Shown piece by piece: positions 16,341 to 26,700 of a stretch of DNA of 64,000 nucleotides; position 1 is the first letter of the stretch, and every line of letters begins with the position of its first letter. The position numbers and the translations under genes are program-made. The notes beneath the pieces were generated by a model. It saw only the letters and a list, made by a program, of their open reading frames with translations. It was not told the origin of the DNA and made no database searches. The stretch is from NCBI GenBank assembly GCA_902793195.1, contig CADBCS010000005.1:32491-96490 (forward strand), given 5' to 3'. Source of the stretch: an uncultured Coriobacteriaceae bacterium. GTDB taxonomy: Bacteria > Actinomycetota > Coriobacteriia > Coriobacteriales > Atopobiaceae.

Positions 16341-18122
16341 TCACAGCCCATGCGGAGAGAGGACCCCCATGTCCGCAAGAACTTCACTCATGATAGCCGA
16401 GAAAGCGGGGCCTGCAGAGGAATATGAGAGATATGGAGTTTCGTTCAAGCCTACATACAGCAACACCTCGGGATCGCTTGCGGGAGCGAACCCAATTACC
16501 GACGCGAGGTACTTGTCCTTGATGTATTCGCCACCTCGCGCCTGCTCTCCCGTACCGGTCTTTACCGCCACGTCGTACCCGTCCACCTGCGAGGTCGTTC
16601 CCGTTCCGTCCTCGGCGACGGTGCGCATCATGTCGCCCACCTTGTTGGCGGTGTCCTCCGATATGGCACGGACCGGCTCGGGCCACTCGGTGGGCTTGCC
16701 CCCGACCGACGTCACGAAGTGTGGGGTGAGCATCTCGCCCTTGTTCGCTATGGCGCCCACCGCGCGCACCATCTGCACCATGGGTATCGTCACGCCCTGG
16801 CCAAATGCCATCGAGCCGAGCAGGGACGGATCGTACTCCTCCTTGCTACGTACCAGACCCTTGGACTCACCGGGAAAGTCTATGCCCGTGGGAGTGCCTA
16901 TACCAAAGCTGGCCACACCCTCGAAGAAGGCGTCCACACCTATGGCCTGCTGGGCGATGAGCGCCGCACCCACGTTCGAGGACCTTCTTAGGACCTCCCT
17001 CAGGTTCATGTCCATGGTCTCCATGCGACCATCGTCGTCCGAGACGATGCCCTGCCCCACCAGAATCGTGGCGGGCACGCTAAAGTAGGTGCTGGTCTGC
17101 ACCGATCCGCTCTCGAGTCCTATGGCCGCCGTAAGGACCTTGAAGATTGAGCCGGGGTCGTAGGAGTCCGAGACCACCTTGAGCTTGAGGGCCTCGTTGG
17201 ATATGGTGTCGGTGTTGGTGAGGTCGGCGTAGGGCGTCGAGCAGGCGGCGATGATCTCGCCGGTCTTCGGGTTCATTGCCATGCACATGCCCGACTCCGC
17301 CTTGTTGTACTCGGCCGCCTCCTTCATCTGTGCTTCCACGAACTGCTGCACGTCGATGTCGAGGGAGAGCACGAGGTCCTTTCCGTCAACGGGCCTGTTG
17401 GTCTGGGCCGTGGCGCCGGCAATGGGTATGCCGCCCAGGCCCGTCTCCATGATCATGGTCCCGTTGGTGCCCGAGAGCTGCTCGTCGTAGGCGACCTCGA
17501 GTCCCGACACTCCGTTGCCGTCCACGTCGACCATACCCAGGATCTGACCGCCCACCTGCCCGTACGGGTAGACGCGACGCATTTGGGGCAGCAGGTACAC
17601 GCCCTCGAGCTTGCGGGCGATGAGCTCGTCGCGCATGGACTCGCAGGCCTCCTTGTCGGCCTTCCTGCACAGGTACACGAACGTCCCGTCGCCGTCGAGC
17701 AGCGGACGGTAGTCCTGCACCTCGCCTTCGAGGAACTCCGCCACCACGTTGGCCACGGTGTCGGCATCCTTGATCGCCTGCGGGTTCCCGTACACGTCGT
17801 AGCACTCTTCGCTCATGGCCAGCACGTTGCCGTTGCGGTCGTAGATGGTGCCCCTGCGCGCCTGGAGCACGAGCTCGTTCTCGCGCCTCTGCGAGGCCTC
17901 CTGCGCATAGCGCGGCGCGTCCAGGACCTGAAGGACCACCAGACGCGCACAGACCACAAGTATTCCAACCGCCAAGAAGGCAAACACCCATGGAAGCCCA
18001 CTGCCACCCGGGCCGAAGCCAAAGATGCCTCCACCCGTGCCGAACCTCCTGTGAGCCTCCGTGTCGTAGGAGGTCTCGCTCTCGCGGTTGGGCCTCCTGC
18101 CGCCGTCCCTATTGCGCGCCAC
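16341..18122 (-). CDS. ftsI: Septal class B penicillin-binding protein FtsI/PBP3
   Basis: Transpeptidase that cross-links septal peptidoglycan; 593 aa. A cytoplasmic tail of about 45 residues is followed by one membrane segment (VFAFLAVGILVVCARLVVL), the PBP dimer domain and the transpeptidase domain. Active-site motifs are the SxxK in DPGSIFKVL, SSN in RRSSNVGAA and KTG in VKTGTGEQA. There are no C-terminal PASTA repeats. The frame opens with a TTG, but GGGGAGG lies 7 nt upstream of the GTG at 18122, which I take as the start. Confidence 0.94.
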   Translation of the reverse strand: MARNRDGGRRPNRESETSYDTEAHRRFGTGGGIFGFGPGGSGLPWVFAFLAVGILVVCARLVVLQVLDAPRYAQEASQRRENELVLQARRGTIYDRNGNVLAMSEECYDVYGNPQAIKDADTVANVVAEFLEGEVQDYRPLLDGDGTFVYLCRKADKEACESMRDELIARKLEGVYLLPQMRRVYPYGQVGGQILGMVDVDGNGVSGLEVAYDEQLSGTNGTMIMETGLGGIPIAGATAQTNRPVDGKDLVLSLDIDVQQFVEAQMKEAAEYNKAESGMCMAMNPKTGEIIAACSTPYADLTNTDTISNEALKLKVVSDSYDPGSIFKVLTAAIGLESGSVQTSTYFSVPATILVGQGIVSDDDGRMETMDMNLREVLRRSSNVGAALIAQQAIGVDAFFEGVASFGIGTPTGIDFPGESKGLVRSKEEYDPSLLGSMAFGQGVTIPMVQMVRAVGAIANKGEMLTPHFVTSVGGKPTEWPEPVRAISEDTANKVGDMMRTVAEDGTGTTSQVDGYDVAVKTGTGEQARGGEYIKDKYLASVIGFAPASDPEVLLYVGLNETPYLSYSSAGPAFSAIMSEVLADMGVLSPHGL

Positions 18123-18151
18123 GTGCAAGCCTCCCCACTTGGCCCGTGACG

Positions 18152-18553
18152 CTAGCCCAGGTCAAGCTGGTCGGCGGTATTCGCGTACACCATGCCAAGG
18201 TTCTGCGTCGCGATTTGCGTGATGCGCTCCGAACGGGAGAGCAGGGAGCGCTCGATGCGCAGGTCGCCATTGAGCGAGCGCTCGCTCTTGATCTGGGAGG
18301 AGAGCACGTTGTTCTCCTGAAGCATGGAGACGGTTCCCGAGGTGAGCGACACCGCGACGCCGCCCAGGGCAAAGGATGCGAGAGCGACCGTCACCACGCA
18401 TGCGGCGACCCTCACGAACAGGGGGCGAACGCCGCTGCGCGCCTCGGCGTCGAGCCTGCCGCCCTCCACCGCAACAAAGGATTCGCGTCCCGACGCGCCA
18501 ACCCCATAAGCCGGCGCGTCCATGCGGTATGCCTCGGATCCCTCGCGTCTCAT
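18152..18553 (-). CDS. ftsL: FtsL-like septum formation initiator
   Basis: Small bitopic divisome protein; 133 aa. A basic cytoplasmic part (about 1-55) is followed by one membrane segment (about 57-80) and a leucine-zipper-like coiled coil (about 80-115). Assignment rests on the position between rsmH and ftsI and on topology, because FtsL sequences diverge widely. An ATG at 18565 is also in frame, but GGAGG stands 5 nt before the ATG at 18553. Together with FtsQ/DivIB it would form the subcomplex that activates FtsW and FtsI. Confidence 0.82.
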   Translation of the reverse strand: MRREGSEAYRMDAPAYGVGASGRESFVAVEGGRLDAEARSGVRPLFVRVAACVVTVALASFALGGVAVSLTSGTVSMLQENNVLSSQIKSERSLNGDLRIERSLLSRSERITQIATQNLGMVYANTADQLDLG

Positions 18554-18613
18554 GCTCGCCTCCATCTCGTGGGAACCCCCACGCAGGTACGTACTGGTTC
18601 GTTTAAGCTGCCA

Positions 18614-18636
18614 GACGCCACGCAGAGCGTGGCGTC
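18614..18636 (-). terminator. Hairpin between rsmH and ftsL
   Basis: A perfect 10-bp GC-rich stem (18614-18623 with 18627-18636) has a 3-nt loop. It lies in the 95-bp gap between rsmH and ftsL. No T-run follows on the minus strand, so it is more likely an attenuator, RNA-processing or stability element than a full terminator. Confidence 0.5.
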
Positions 18637-18648
18637 AAGGTGGTACTA

Positions 18649-19623
18649 CTACGCATTCGTGGTGTCGAGTCGCACGGCGACGCGCAAAAGCGCGCTTCGC
18701 GCTCGCGGATTGGAGTCAACCTCCGCCTCCGACGCACGGATGGGCTTTCTCGTCCTAACATCGAGTATCGGCACGTTCCCGCACACGCACACGGGGAGGT
18801 CGGGTGGACACACGCAGCCCTTGCTCATCTCGTGGAAGATGTGACTGACCACCTTGTCCTCGAGCGAGTGGTAGGCAATCACACACAGGCGCCCACCGGG
18901 GTTGAGCCAGCGTATTGCGGCGCGCAGTCCCGTTTCGAGCACCTCCAGCTCCCGGTTCACCTCGATGCGAATCGCCTGGAAGGACTTGCGGGCGGGGTGG
19001 CCCGCACGCCTGCGGTCCTTGGCGGGAATCGCCTCGCGCACCACGTCTGCCAGCTGCAGCGTCGTCTCGATGGGTCGCCTATCGCGTTGGCGCACGATGG
19101 CGCGTGCGATGCGCCGCGCATGGCGCTCGTCGCCATACAATCGCAGAATCCGGGCGAGATCTGCTTCGTTGTAGTGGTTCACGATCTCTGCTGCCGTTTT
19201 GGTGTGTTTGCCCGGGTCCATGCGCATGTCCAAGGGGGCGTCCTCGTGATACGAGAAGCCCCTTTCGCCAATGTCGAGTTGGGGACTGGAGACGCCCAGG
19301 TCGAACAGGAATCCGTCCACGCCGGGAATCTCCGCACCGACGAGCAGGCTGTCCAGCTCGCCGAAGTTTCCCTTGAGCAGTCTGGCCATCGTCTGGGGAG
19401 CCTCGGCCTCCAGGCGCACGCGCGCGGCGTCGAGCGCCATCTGGTCTTGGTCGATTCCCAGCAGCATGCCGTCGGGCGCAAGGGCGCGCGCGATCGCCAC
19501 GCTGTGTCCCGCTCCCCCAAGCGTGCAGTCGCACATGGTCTCGCCCGGCTGGGGGTTGAGGTGGTCCAGGACTTCCTCGAGGAGTACAGGTACATGCCGA
19601 TATTCGTTTGTCAAGTCGCTCAC
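18649..19623 (-). CDS. rsmH: 16S rRNA (cytosine-1402-N4)-methyltransferase
   Basis: SAM-dependent methylase of 16S rRNA C1402, also called MraW; 324 aa. The SAM motif is the DCTLGGAGHS region near 33-42. FLFDLGVSSPQLD (about 104-116) and the C-terminal IAYHSLEDKVV motif are family marks. The frame opens with GTG at 19623, only a few bases from the AGGGAG site that overlaps the mraZ stop. A TTG three codons later is better spaced, so the exact N-terminus is uncertain. Confidence 0.94.
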   Translation of the reverse strand: MSDLTNEYRHVPVLLEEVLDHLNPQPGETMCDCTLGGAGHSVAIARALAPDGMLLGIDQDQMALDAARVRLEAEAPQTMARLLKGNFGELDSLLVGAEIPGVDGFLFDLGVSSPQLDIGERGFSYHEDAPLDMRMDPGKHTKTAAEIVNHYNEADLARILRLYGDERHARRIARAIVRQRDRRPIETTLQLADVVREAIPAKDRRRAGHPARKSFQAIRIEVNRELEVLETGLRAAIRWLNPGGRLCVIAYHSLEDKVVSHIFHEMSKGCVCPPDLPVCVCGNVPILDVRTRKPIRASEAEVDSNPRARSALLRVAVRLDTTNA

Positions 19624-19626
19624 TCC

Positions 19627-20079
19627 CTAGAGCACGTCGAACATGAGTGCGTCGAGCTCCTCGTCGAGTCGGGCCTGCTCGGCCTCCCACCTCTCGGTGT
19701 TCCACACCTCGAAGTGATCCTCGACGCCAACGACCGTCACGTCACGGGCCAAGCCAAGCTTCTCCCGTGCCGTTGGGTCCGAGGCATCGACCTTGCCGAG
19801 CGCAATGCGCCCAGCCGAGTCGATGTCCACCGTCACCGCGCTGCCGGTAAGCTTGCGACGCAGCGCCACGTGCTGACGGTTGCCCGGCTCGAACTTCTTC
19901 CCGCCTTTCTCGAAGAAGCTTCTCACCCACTGGCCAAACCCCTCGGGCGTGAACCCATACAGCGCATCGTGAAGCGGGATGAGGGTTACCTGACCGTCGA
20001 ACTCCTTGCGATAGTTCGCTGGCAGCGTGAGACGCGCCTTGGCATCCAAGTTGAATCGCTTGGAGCCTGTTAGGTACAT
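19627..20079 (-). CDS. mraZ: Transcriptional regulator MraZ
   Basis: DNA-binding repressor of the dcw cluster, including its own gene; 150 aa. It has two AbrB/SpoVT-like half-domains, each with the family DAKARLTLPANYR / DSAGRIALGK type motif (about 12-24 and 85-94). It is the first gene of the cluster, followed 3 bp later by rsmH. Three 10-bp-spaced repeats at its promoter (20203-20228) are good candidates for its own binding site. Confidence 0.94.
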   Translation of the reverse strand: MYLTGSKRFNLDAKARLTLPANYRKEFDGQVTLIPLHDALYGFTPEGFGQWVRSFFEKGGKKFEPGNRQHVALRRKLTGSAVTVDIDSAGRIALGKVDASDPTAREKLGLARDVTVVGVEDHFEVWNTERWEAEQARLDEELDALMFDVL

Positions 20080-20409
20080 GCCTCACGTCTCCTCTCCGTT
20101 GCATCACGCGGAAAGCCTTGGTGTGTGCTGCTGCGTTTTTGCTGCGATGGTGTTGTGCGGCCTTCCGACGAGGGGTGCCCCTCGATTGCGTGAACATATA
20201 ATACACCTATCCACACTTAGCGACACCTTCCCCCCTTTATTGGTTTTGACCCACATTTTGGAATCGAACGCACGGCACCCCATATCTTGTGTTTTAGAAC
20301 AAGACAGGACACAAACCCGCAGGTGTTGTGCCCCTTCAAATAAGAACAAGATATGTAGACAATATGGATTTGTTCGAAAATTGTACTTGAATGAATAGCA
20401 ATATTACAT
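20080..20409. other. AT-rich intergenic region with mraZ promoter
   Basis: 330 bp without a gene. The right half is notably AT-rich. It holds the mraZ operator and -10 region (20198-20228), a leader of about 110 nt before mraZ, and, further right, a 10-bp inverted repeat (20281-20290 with 20346-20355) plus a direct repeat AGAACAAGA (20296-20304 and 20343-20351). No small ORF is convincing. Confidence 0.6.
20198..20228 (-). promoter_or_regulatory. MraZ operator triplet with -10 element
   Basis: On the minus strand the hexamers AGGTGT (20228-20223), AAGTGT (20218-20213) and AGGTGT (20208-20203) are spaced exactly 10 bp apart. They run into a TATTAT -10 (20203-20198). MraZ operators known from E. 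coli and Mycoplasma are direct repeats with the same one-helical-turn period. The -35 position is occupied by the first repeat and is a poor match. Autorepression by MraZ is the likely function. Confidence 0.75.
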
Positions 20410-21315
20410 TTACGCATGCCCTTTGGCCCTCGGGTGCGCGGTTAGATACTCCCACCGGATGTGCGTGCGGTCTATGTGGGAGTAGATCTGGGTCGTCGCG
20501 ATGCTGGCGTGGCCCAGTAGCTCCTGCACCACCCGTAGGTCGGCCCCACCCTCCACCAGATGCGTCGCGAAGCAGTGCCGCAGGGTATGCGGGTGCAGGC
20601 CACTGATTCCCACCACGCGTCCCGAACGCTCGCAGATCGCGTGCACCGACTGTCGGGACAGGCGACCTCCCCTCATGTTGAGAAACACCGCGTCGCAGGG
20701 GGAGCCAACCCTCACCATGGACGGTCGCCACGAGTCCAGATACGTTCCCAGCGCCTCGCGTGCCGCGCCGGCGATGGGGACCACCCGTTCCTTGGAGCCC
20801 TTGCCGAACACGCGCACCAGCTCGTCGTCAAGCATGACGTCCGCCACGTCCAGACCGCAGAGCTCGGACACGCGAAGGCCGCACCCATAGAGCACCTCCA
20901 GGATCGCACGGTCCCTCTGGCCTGCGGGCGTTGGGGGAAACGGTTGCTCCACCAACGCGCGCACCTGCTCTATGGACAGCACCTCTGGCAGTTGGTGGGG
21001 GCGTTTGGGCAGCGGGACGACGCGTGCCGGATTGGACTTGGCCAGCCGCTCCGCGACGAGGAAGGCGTGGAAGCCGCGCACGGCGGCAAGGGCCCGCTCC
21101 GTGGAAGAGATGGCATACTCGAGCTCGGCGAACGACGCGACGAACGCCTCCACGTCGACGCGGGTTACCTCGTCGACGTCGCGCGTTCCGCGATCGGCCA
21201 GGAACCGCACGTATCGCGCGGTGTCGCGCCCATACGCCTCGACCGTGTTGGGCGCATGGCCACGCTCCACCACCAGATATGACAGGTACTCGTCTCGCGC
21301 GTCGCTCAGCAGCAT
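20410..21315 (-). CDS. xerD: Tyrosine recombinase XerD
   Basis: Site-specific recombinase for chromosome dimer resolution at dif; 301 aa, typical size. The N-terminal SAM-like DNA-binding domain (1-100) is followed by the catalytic domain with all active residues: Arg148, Lys172, His243, Arg246, His269 and Tyr278. It lies 8 bp after pyrG and is probably in the same operon. Because it stands among housekeeping genes with no phage genes nearby, I read it as the host Xer recombinase rather than an integrase. XerC is the alternative name. Confidence 0.88.
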   Translation of the reverse strand: MLLSDARDEYLSYLVVERGHAPNTVEAYGRDTARYVRFLADRGTRDVDEVTRVDVEAFVASFAELEYAISSTERALAAVRGFHAFLVAERLAKSNPARVVPLPKRPHQLPEVLSIEQVRALVEQPFPPTPAGQRDRAILEVLYGCGLRVSELCGLDVADVMLDDELVRVFGKGSKERVVPIAGAAREALGTYLDSWRPSMVRVGSPCDAVFLNMRGGRLSRQSVHAICERSGRVVGISGLHPHTLRHCFATHLVEGGADLRVVQELLGHASIATTQIYSHIDRTHIRWEYLTAHPRAKGHA

Positions 21316-21323
21316 GCCGCCTC

Positions 21324-23081
<1,758 letters not shown>

Positions 23082-23134
23082 TTACGCAGTATTCACCGCA
23101 CTGTCACCAAATGGCAGTCTTGCGGGCAGCCGCG

Positions 23135-24769
23135 CTAGGCGCGGTCGAGCATCTCGCGCGCGTGTGCCATGGACGTCTCGCTCTCGTCACCCGAGAGCAT
23201 GCGGGCGATCTCGACGACGCGCGCGTCACCCTCGAGGGGCTCGATGGTGGTCTGGGGTATGCCGTCCCCGGTATCGCCTGCGGACTTGCGCACCAGATAG
23301 TGCGTGGACGCCTTAACCGCGACCTGGGCAAGATGCGTGACCACGATCACCTGATGCGTGCGGGCGAGCTCTGCCAACACGTTTGCCAGTGCCAACGCGG
23401 TCGCCCCGCCAACCCCTGCGTCCACCTCGTCGAACACGAGCGTCTCGGTGGCGTCCGCGTCGCCCAGGACCACCTTGCACGCAAGCATGACTCGGCTGAC
23501 CTCGCCACCCGAGGCGATCTTCCTGAGCGGCCTTGCCAGCATGCCCTGTGCCGGTCGGTACAGGAACTCGACCCTGCTCGGGCCGTCGGCGGTCCATTGC
23601 GTGCGCGGCAGCCGCTCCATCGACACCTCCAGCTCCGCCCCTCCCATCTCCAGAAGGGCCATCTGCTGCGTGACAGCATGGGCAAAGCGGGGCGCGCAGG
23701 CACGGCGGGCCGCGTCCACGGCGTCGGCGGCAGCGGCGAGGCTGCGCTCGGCGGAGTCGCGAGCGGCCTGGGCGGCCTTCAAGAGCTCGTCCCCGTGATC
23801 GGCGGCGCGCACGATCTGCTCGGCCTGCTCCCTGCGCGCGAGGACATCCTCCATGCTGGGCCCATAGGTGCGCATGAGCCCGCGAAGTTGGGCCATGCGA
23901 CCCTGCATCTCGTCCAGCTGCACGGGATCGAAGTCGATGGCGTCCCTATACGAGCGCAGCTCGCCCGCAACGTCCTCTATGTCTATCAATGCGCTCTCGA
24001 GGGTGGCGACAAATGCGTTGAGCTCGCCGTCGAAGCGACGTGCGGAACGGATCTCGTCGATGGCGTCCACCATGAGGTCGGTAACGCCCGAATCCCCCAC
24101 CAACGCATCGCGAGCGGACATGGCGGCGCGTATGAGGGTCTCGGCGTGCTCCGCCTTGGGCAGCATCGCCTCGATCTCCTCGAGCTCGCCAGCTGAGGGA
24201 TTCACCTCGTCGATGCGACCGAGCACGAAGGTTGCCTCGTCCTTGCGCTCTGCCGCCGCACGGCACGTCTCGCGCACGCGATCCAGCTCCTTTGCGGCGG
24301 AGCGCGCGTCGCGAAGGGCCTCTTTGTATGCATCGAGCGCGGGAGCGATGTCCTCCTGCGCCCAGGCATCAAGGAGATGCACGTGACTACCCTGCGAAAG
24401 CAGCCGCTGATGCTCGTGCTGGCCACACAGGTCGATGGCAGCGCCCACGCCGTTTGCCAGCTCGCGCACGGAGGCCATGCGACCGTCGATGGACACGCGA
24501 CCACGCCCGTCGGCGCCCACCCTGCGACGCACGATCACGCCATCTGGGTCTGCGCCATCCACAAACACGCGGCCCTCGACCACCAGGGCATCGGCTCCCT
24601 CACGAACCGCACCTGCGTCGGCACGCTCCCCCATGAGGAGTTTGACCGACGACAAGAGGGCGCTCTTGCCCGCACCGGTCTCGCCGGTGAGCACGGTCAT
24701 GCCCGAGGCGGGACGTATGGTCGCCTCGCGAATGAGGGCGACGTTTTCCACGCGAAGTTCGTCAATCAT
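23135..24769 (-). CDS. recN: DNA repair protein RecN
   Basis: SMC-like ATPase acting early in double-strand break repair; 544 aa. Walker A GETGAGKSALL is at about 30-40, the LCGQHEHQ motif is near 117, a central coiled-coil hairpin spans about 150-350, and the ABC signature IASGGEVSR and Walker B LVFDEVDAG lie near 420-475. It overlaps the nadK stop by four bases. It is the last gene of the efp-nusB-tlyA-nadK-recN run, the same tlyA-nadK-(argR)-recN order seen in many Gram-positive bacteria. Confidence 0.95.
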   Translation of the reverse strand: MIDELRVENVALIREATIRPASGMTVLTGETGAGKSALLSSVKLLMGERADAGAVREGADALVVEGRVFVDGADPDGVIVRRRVGADGRGRVSIDGRMASVRELANGVGAAIDLCGQHEHQRLLSQGSHVHLLDAWAQEDIAPALDAYKEALRDARSAAKELDRVRETCRAAAERKDEATFVLGRIDEVNPSAGELEEIEAMLPKAEHAETLIRAAMSARDALVGDSGVTDLMVDAIDEIRSARRFDGELNAFVATLESALIDIEDVAGELRSYRDAIDFDPVQLDEMQGRMAQLRGLMRTYGPSMEDVLARREQAEQIVRAADHGDELLKAAQAARDSAERSLAAAADAVDAARRACAPRFAHAVTQQMALLEMGGAELEVSMERLPRTQWTADGPSRVEFLYRPAQGMLARPLRKIASGGEVSRVMLACKVVLGDADATETLVFDEVDAGVGGATALALANVLAELARTHQVIVVTHLAQVAVKASTHYLVRKSAGDTGDGIPQTTIEPLEGDARVVEIARMLSGDESETSMAHAREMLDRA

Positions 24770-25620
24770 CGCATTCTCGCCTTTCCATAGAACACTCGGG
24801 ACACCGAGCCATAGAAGCTCTGGGCGCGATAGTCAAGAAGTATCACGTCCCCACGACCGCGCTTGCAGGCAACGTGAGTAAGACGCGCACCCCGCCCGAG
24901 CGGCTGTCCATCGGCGAACACGCACGTCTCCACCGGCCGTTCGGGATCGATGCCAATCTCCACGACGTCCGAGGGAGCCGTGAGGAACGCACGCGCCATG
25001 ATGGTGTGCGGCGCCACCGGCACGCACACCATGCCCCCAAACTCGGGCGTGACGATGGGTCCGCCAGCCGCGAGCGCATAGCCGGTCGATCCCGTTGCGG
25101 TGGACACCACGAAACCGTCGCCGCGAAGCTTGTCGATGTGATTGCCCGAGACGCTCACCTCAAACGAGATGACATCCCCATGGGACCCGTGGCTGAGCGC
25201 CAGGTCGTTGAGAGCCATCTTTTTCACCTCAAACGGGACGCCCTGCTCGTCGTCGAACTGTGCCGTTATGTCGATCGTCGCACGACGCGAGGCATGCAGC
25301 TCCCCCGCCAGCGCATCGCACACGGTGGGAAACAGGTCCTCCGGGCCCGAGCACGTGAGAAACCCAAGATGCCCGTAGGAGATGCCCACGATTGGCACGC
25401 CGCTGTACCCAACGGTGCGAGCGGCGCGCAGGATGGTGCCATCCCCTCCCAGCGAGATCGCGAGGTCGAGGTCGGAGGGGTCGGGGTCGCTCACCTGGGT
25501 TTGGCGGTTGTCCTTTACCCACACGACGTCGATGCCTTCGCCCTCGAGCCACCTCTGCAGCTTGGAGGCATCCTCGATGGCGTCGTCACGCGCATAGTTG
25601 GGAACGATAAGCACCTTCAC
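24766..25620 (-). CDS. nadK: NAD kinase
   Basis: ATP- (or polyphosphate-) dependent phosphorylation of NAD to NADP; 284 aa. Catalytic GGDGT lies near 59-63, the NDLAL motif near 140, and TGSTGYALAAGGP near 175-187. The frame starts earlier, but AAGGAG stands 9 nt before a GTG at 25620 that opens directly on the KVLIVPN core strand, so I take that start. It overlaps recN by four bases. Confidence 0.94.
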   Translation of the reverse strand: MKVLIVPNYARDDAIEDASKLQRWLEGEGIDVVWVKDNRQTQVSDPDPSDLDLAISLGGDGTILRAARTVGYSGVPIVGISYGHLGFLTCSGPEDLFPTVCDALAGELHASRRATIDITAQFDDEQGVPFEVKKMALNDLALSHGSHGDVISFEVSVSGNHIDKLRGDGFVVSTATGSTGYALAAGGPIVTPEFGGMVCVPVAPHTIMARAFLTAPSDVVEIGIDPERPVETCVFADGQPLGRGARLTHVACKRGRGDVILLDYRAQSFYGSVSRVFYGKARMR

Positions 25621-25689
25621 AACAAACCACTCCTTCCCACTGCCGCGCCAACGAGACGTTCCGTCGTCGCCCATGGACCGAGCGCGAGC

Positions 25690-26478
25690 CTAGGAACGTT
25701 GCTCCAGTGTACCAAACAAGCTCCCCAGCATTAGGAACTCCTTGTTGCCCTTTTTGCCACGGATGGGTGACTCGCACTCACCCTCCACGCAAAACCCGCT
25801 CTCCTCCATGCCCGCGCGCACACGCTCCAGAACCGCGTGCCTCACCGACTCGCTACGAACGATGCCACCCTCGCCCACATCCTCGCGGGCGGCTTCGAAC
25901 TGGGGCTTTACCAAGGTGAGGAAACGTCCGCCTGGCGCGAGCATGGCGCGAACGGCCGGCAGGATCGTGAGCACCGAGGTAAAGGAGACGTCGCACACGG
26001 CCAGGTCGAACTGGGTGTTTGGAAGCCGTTGGGGAAGGTCCACCACGTTGGTGCGCTCCATGAGCGTTACGCGCTCATCCTGCCTGAGCTTCCAGTCGAA
26101 CTGGGCATAGCCCACGTCCACGGCATGCACGTGCGCCGCCCCGTGGCGAAGCAAGCAGTCGGTGAACCCACCCGACGAAGCGCCCACGTCTAAGCAGCTC
26201 ATCCCGTCCACGTCCAGGCCAAAGGTCCTGAGCCCATGCTCGAGCTTTATGCCGCCGCGGCTCACAAAGCGGTCGTGGCCCCGAACAAAGAGCTCGATGC
26301 CCGGCCGAACCTGCTCGCCAGGCCTTTCCATTCTCCTGTTGGTGGTGCACACTTCGCCGGCCATCACCGAGCGCATCGCCTCGCCCGCATCCTCAAAGAA
26401 GCCTTGGACGACGAGCTCCTCATCGAGCCGCCTGCGCCTAGGACCCTTGCGGCTAGGCCTCGGGTTGCTTGGCATCAT
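25690..26478 (-). CDS. tlyA: TlyA family rRNA 2'-O-methyltransferase
   Basis: S4-domain plus FtsJ/RrmJ-like methyltransferase. TlyA in Mycobacterium methylates 16S and 23S rRNA (capreomycin sensitivity) and was once called hemolysin; 262 aa. The S4 part has RRRLDEELVVQGF and SRGGIKLEHGL. The SAM motif is LDVGASSGGFTDCLL, followed by DVSFTS and LVKPQFEA with the catalytic Lys. Two tandem ATGs open the gene inside the end of xseB (26-nt overlap). It precedes nadK. Confidence 0.9.
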   Translation of the reverse strand: MMPSNPRPSRKGPRRRRLDEELVVQGFFEDAGEAMRSVMAGEVCTTNRRMERPGEQVRPGIELFVRGHDRFVSRGGIKLEHGLRTFGLDVDGMSCLDVGASSGGFTDCLLRHGAAHVHAVDVGYAQFDWKLRQDERVTLMERTNVVDLPQRLPNTQFDLAVCDVSFTSVLTILPAVRAMLAPGGRFLTLVKPQFEAAREDVGEGGIVRSESVRHAVLERVRAGMEESGFCVEGECESPIRGKKGNKEFLMLGSLFGTLEQRS

Positions 26479-26698
26479 CGGAGTCCGGTTGCGCGCTCGC
26501 GCGCTCTGCCTCGTCGGCAGGAGCCGTGTCAACGAAGTCAACTGCCTTCGACCCAAGGGCTATGGCCTCGTCAAACAGGTCCAGGGAACGCTCGAGCGGC
26601 ACGTCCTTGCGCTTGACCTGCCCCGCAATGTCGTCCAGACGCTCCTTGATCTGGGCGAACGTGGTGTATTCCGACGTGTCGATCCTCTTGGTGGCCAT
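26453..26698 (-). CDS. xseB: Exodeoxyribonuclease VII small subunit
   Basis: 81 aa, the usual size of XseB, with the family helices FAQIKERLDDIAGQVKRKD and the LERSLDLFDEAIAL signature. It would bind XseA to form the single-strand nuclease ExoVII. The partner gene xseA, often immediately upstream, is not present; nusB directly precedes it, 2 nt away. The acidic tail overlaps the tlyA start. Confidence 0.9.
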   Translation of the reverse strand: MATKRIDTSEYTTFAQIKERLDDIAGQVKRKDVPLERSLDLFDEAIALGSKAVDFVDTAPADEAERASAQPDSDDAKQPEA

Positions 26699-26700
26699 GG

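Noticed and set aside
20208..20216. CTATCCACA, an 8/9 match to a DnaA box
   Set aside because: A single copy lying inside the periodic mraZ repeats; no cluster of boxes and no dnaA or dnaN nearby, so not an origin.
20410..21315. Tyrosine recombinase as a phage or island integrase with attachment site
   Set aside because: Size and motifs fit XerD; no tRNA, att repeats or phage genes around; it is operonic with pyrG.
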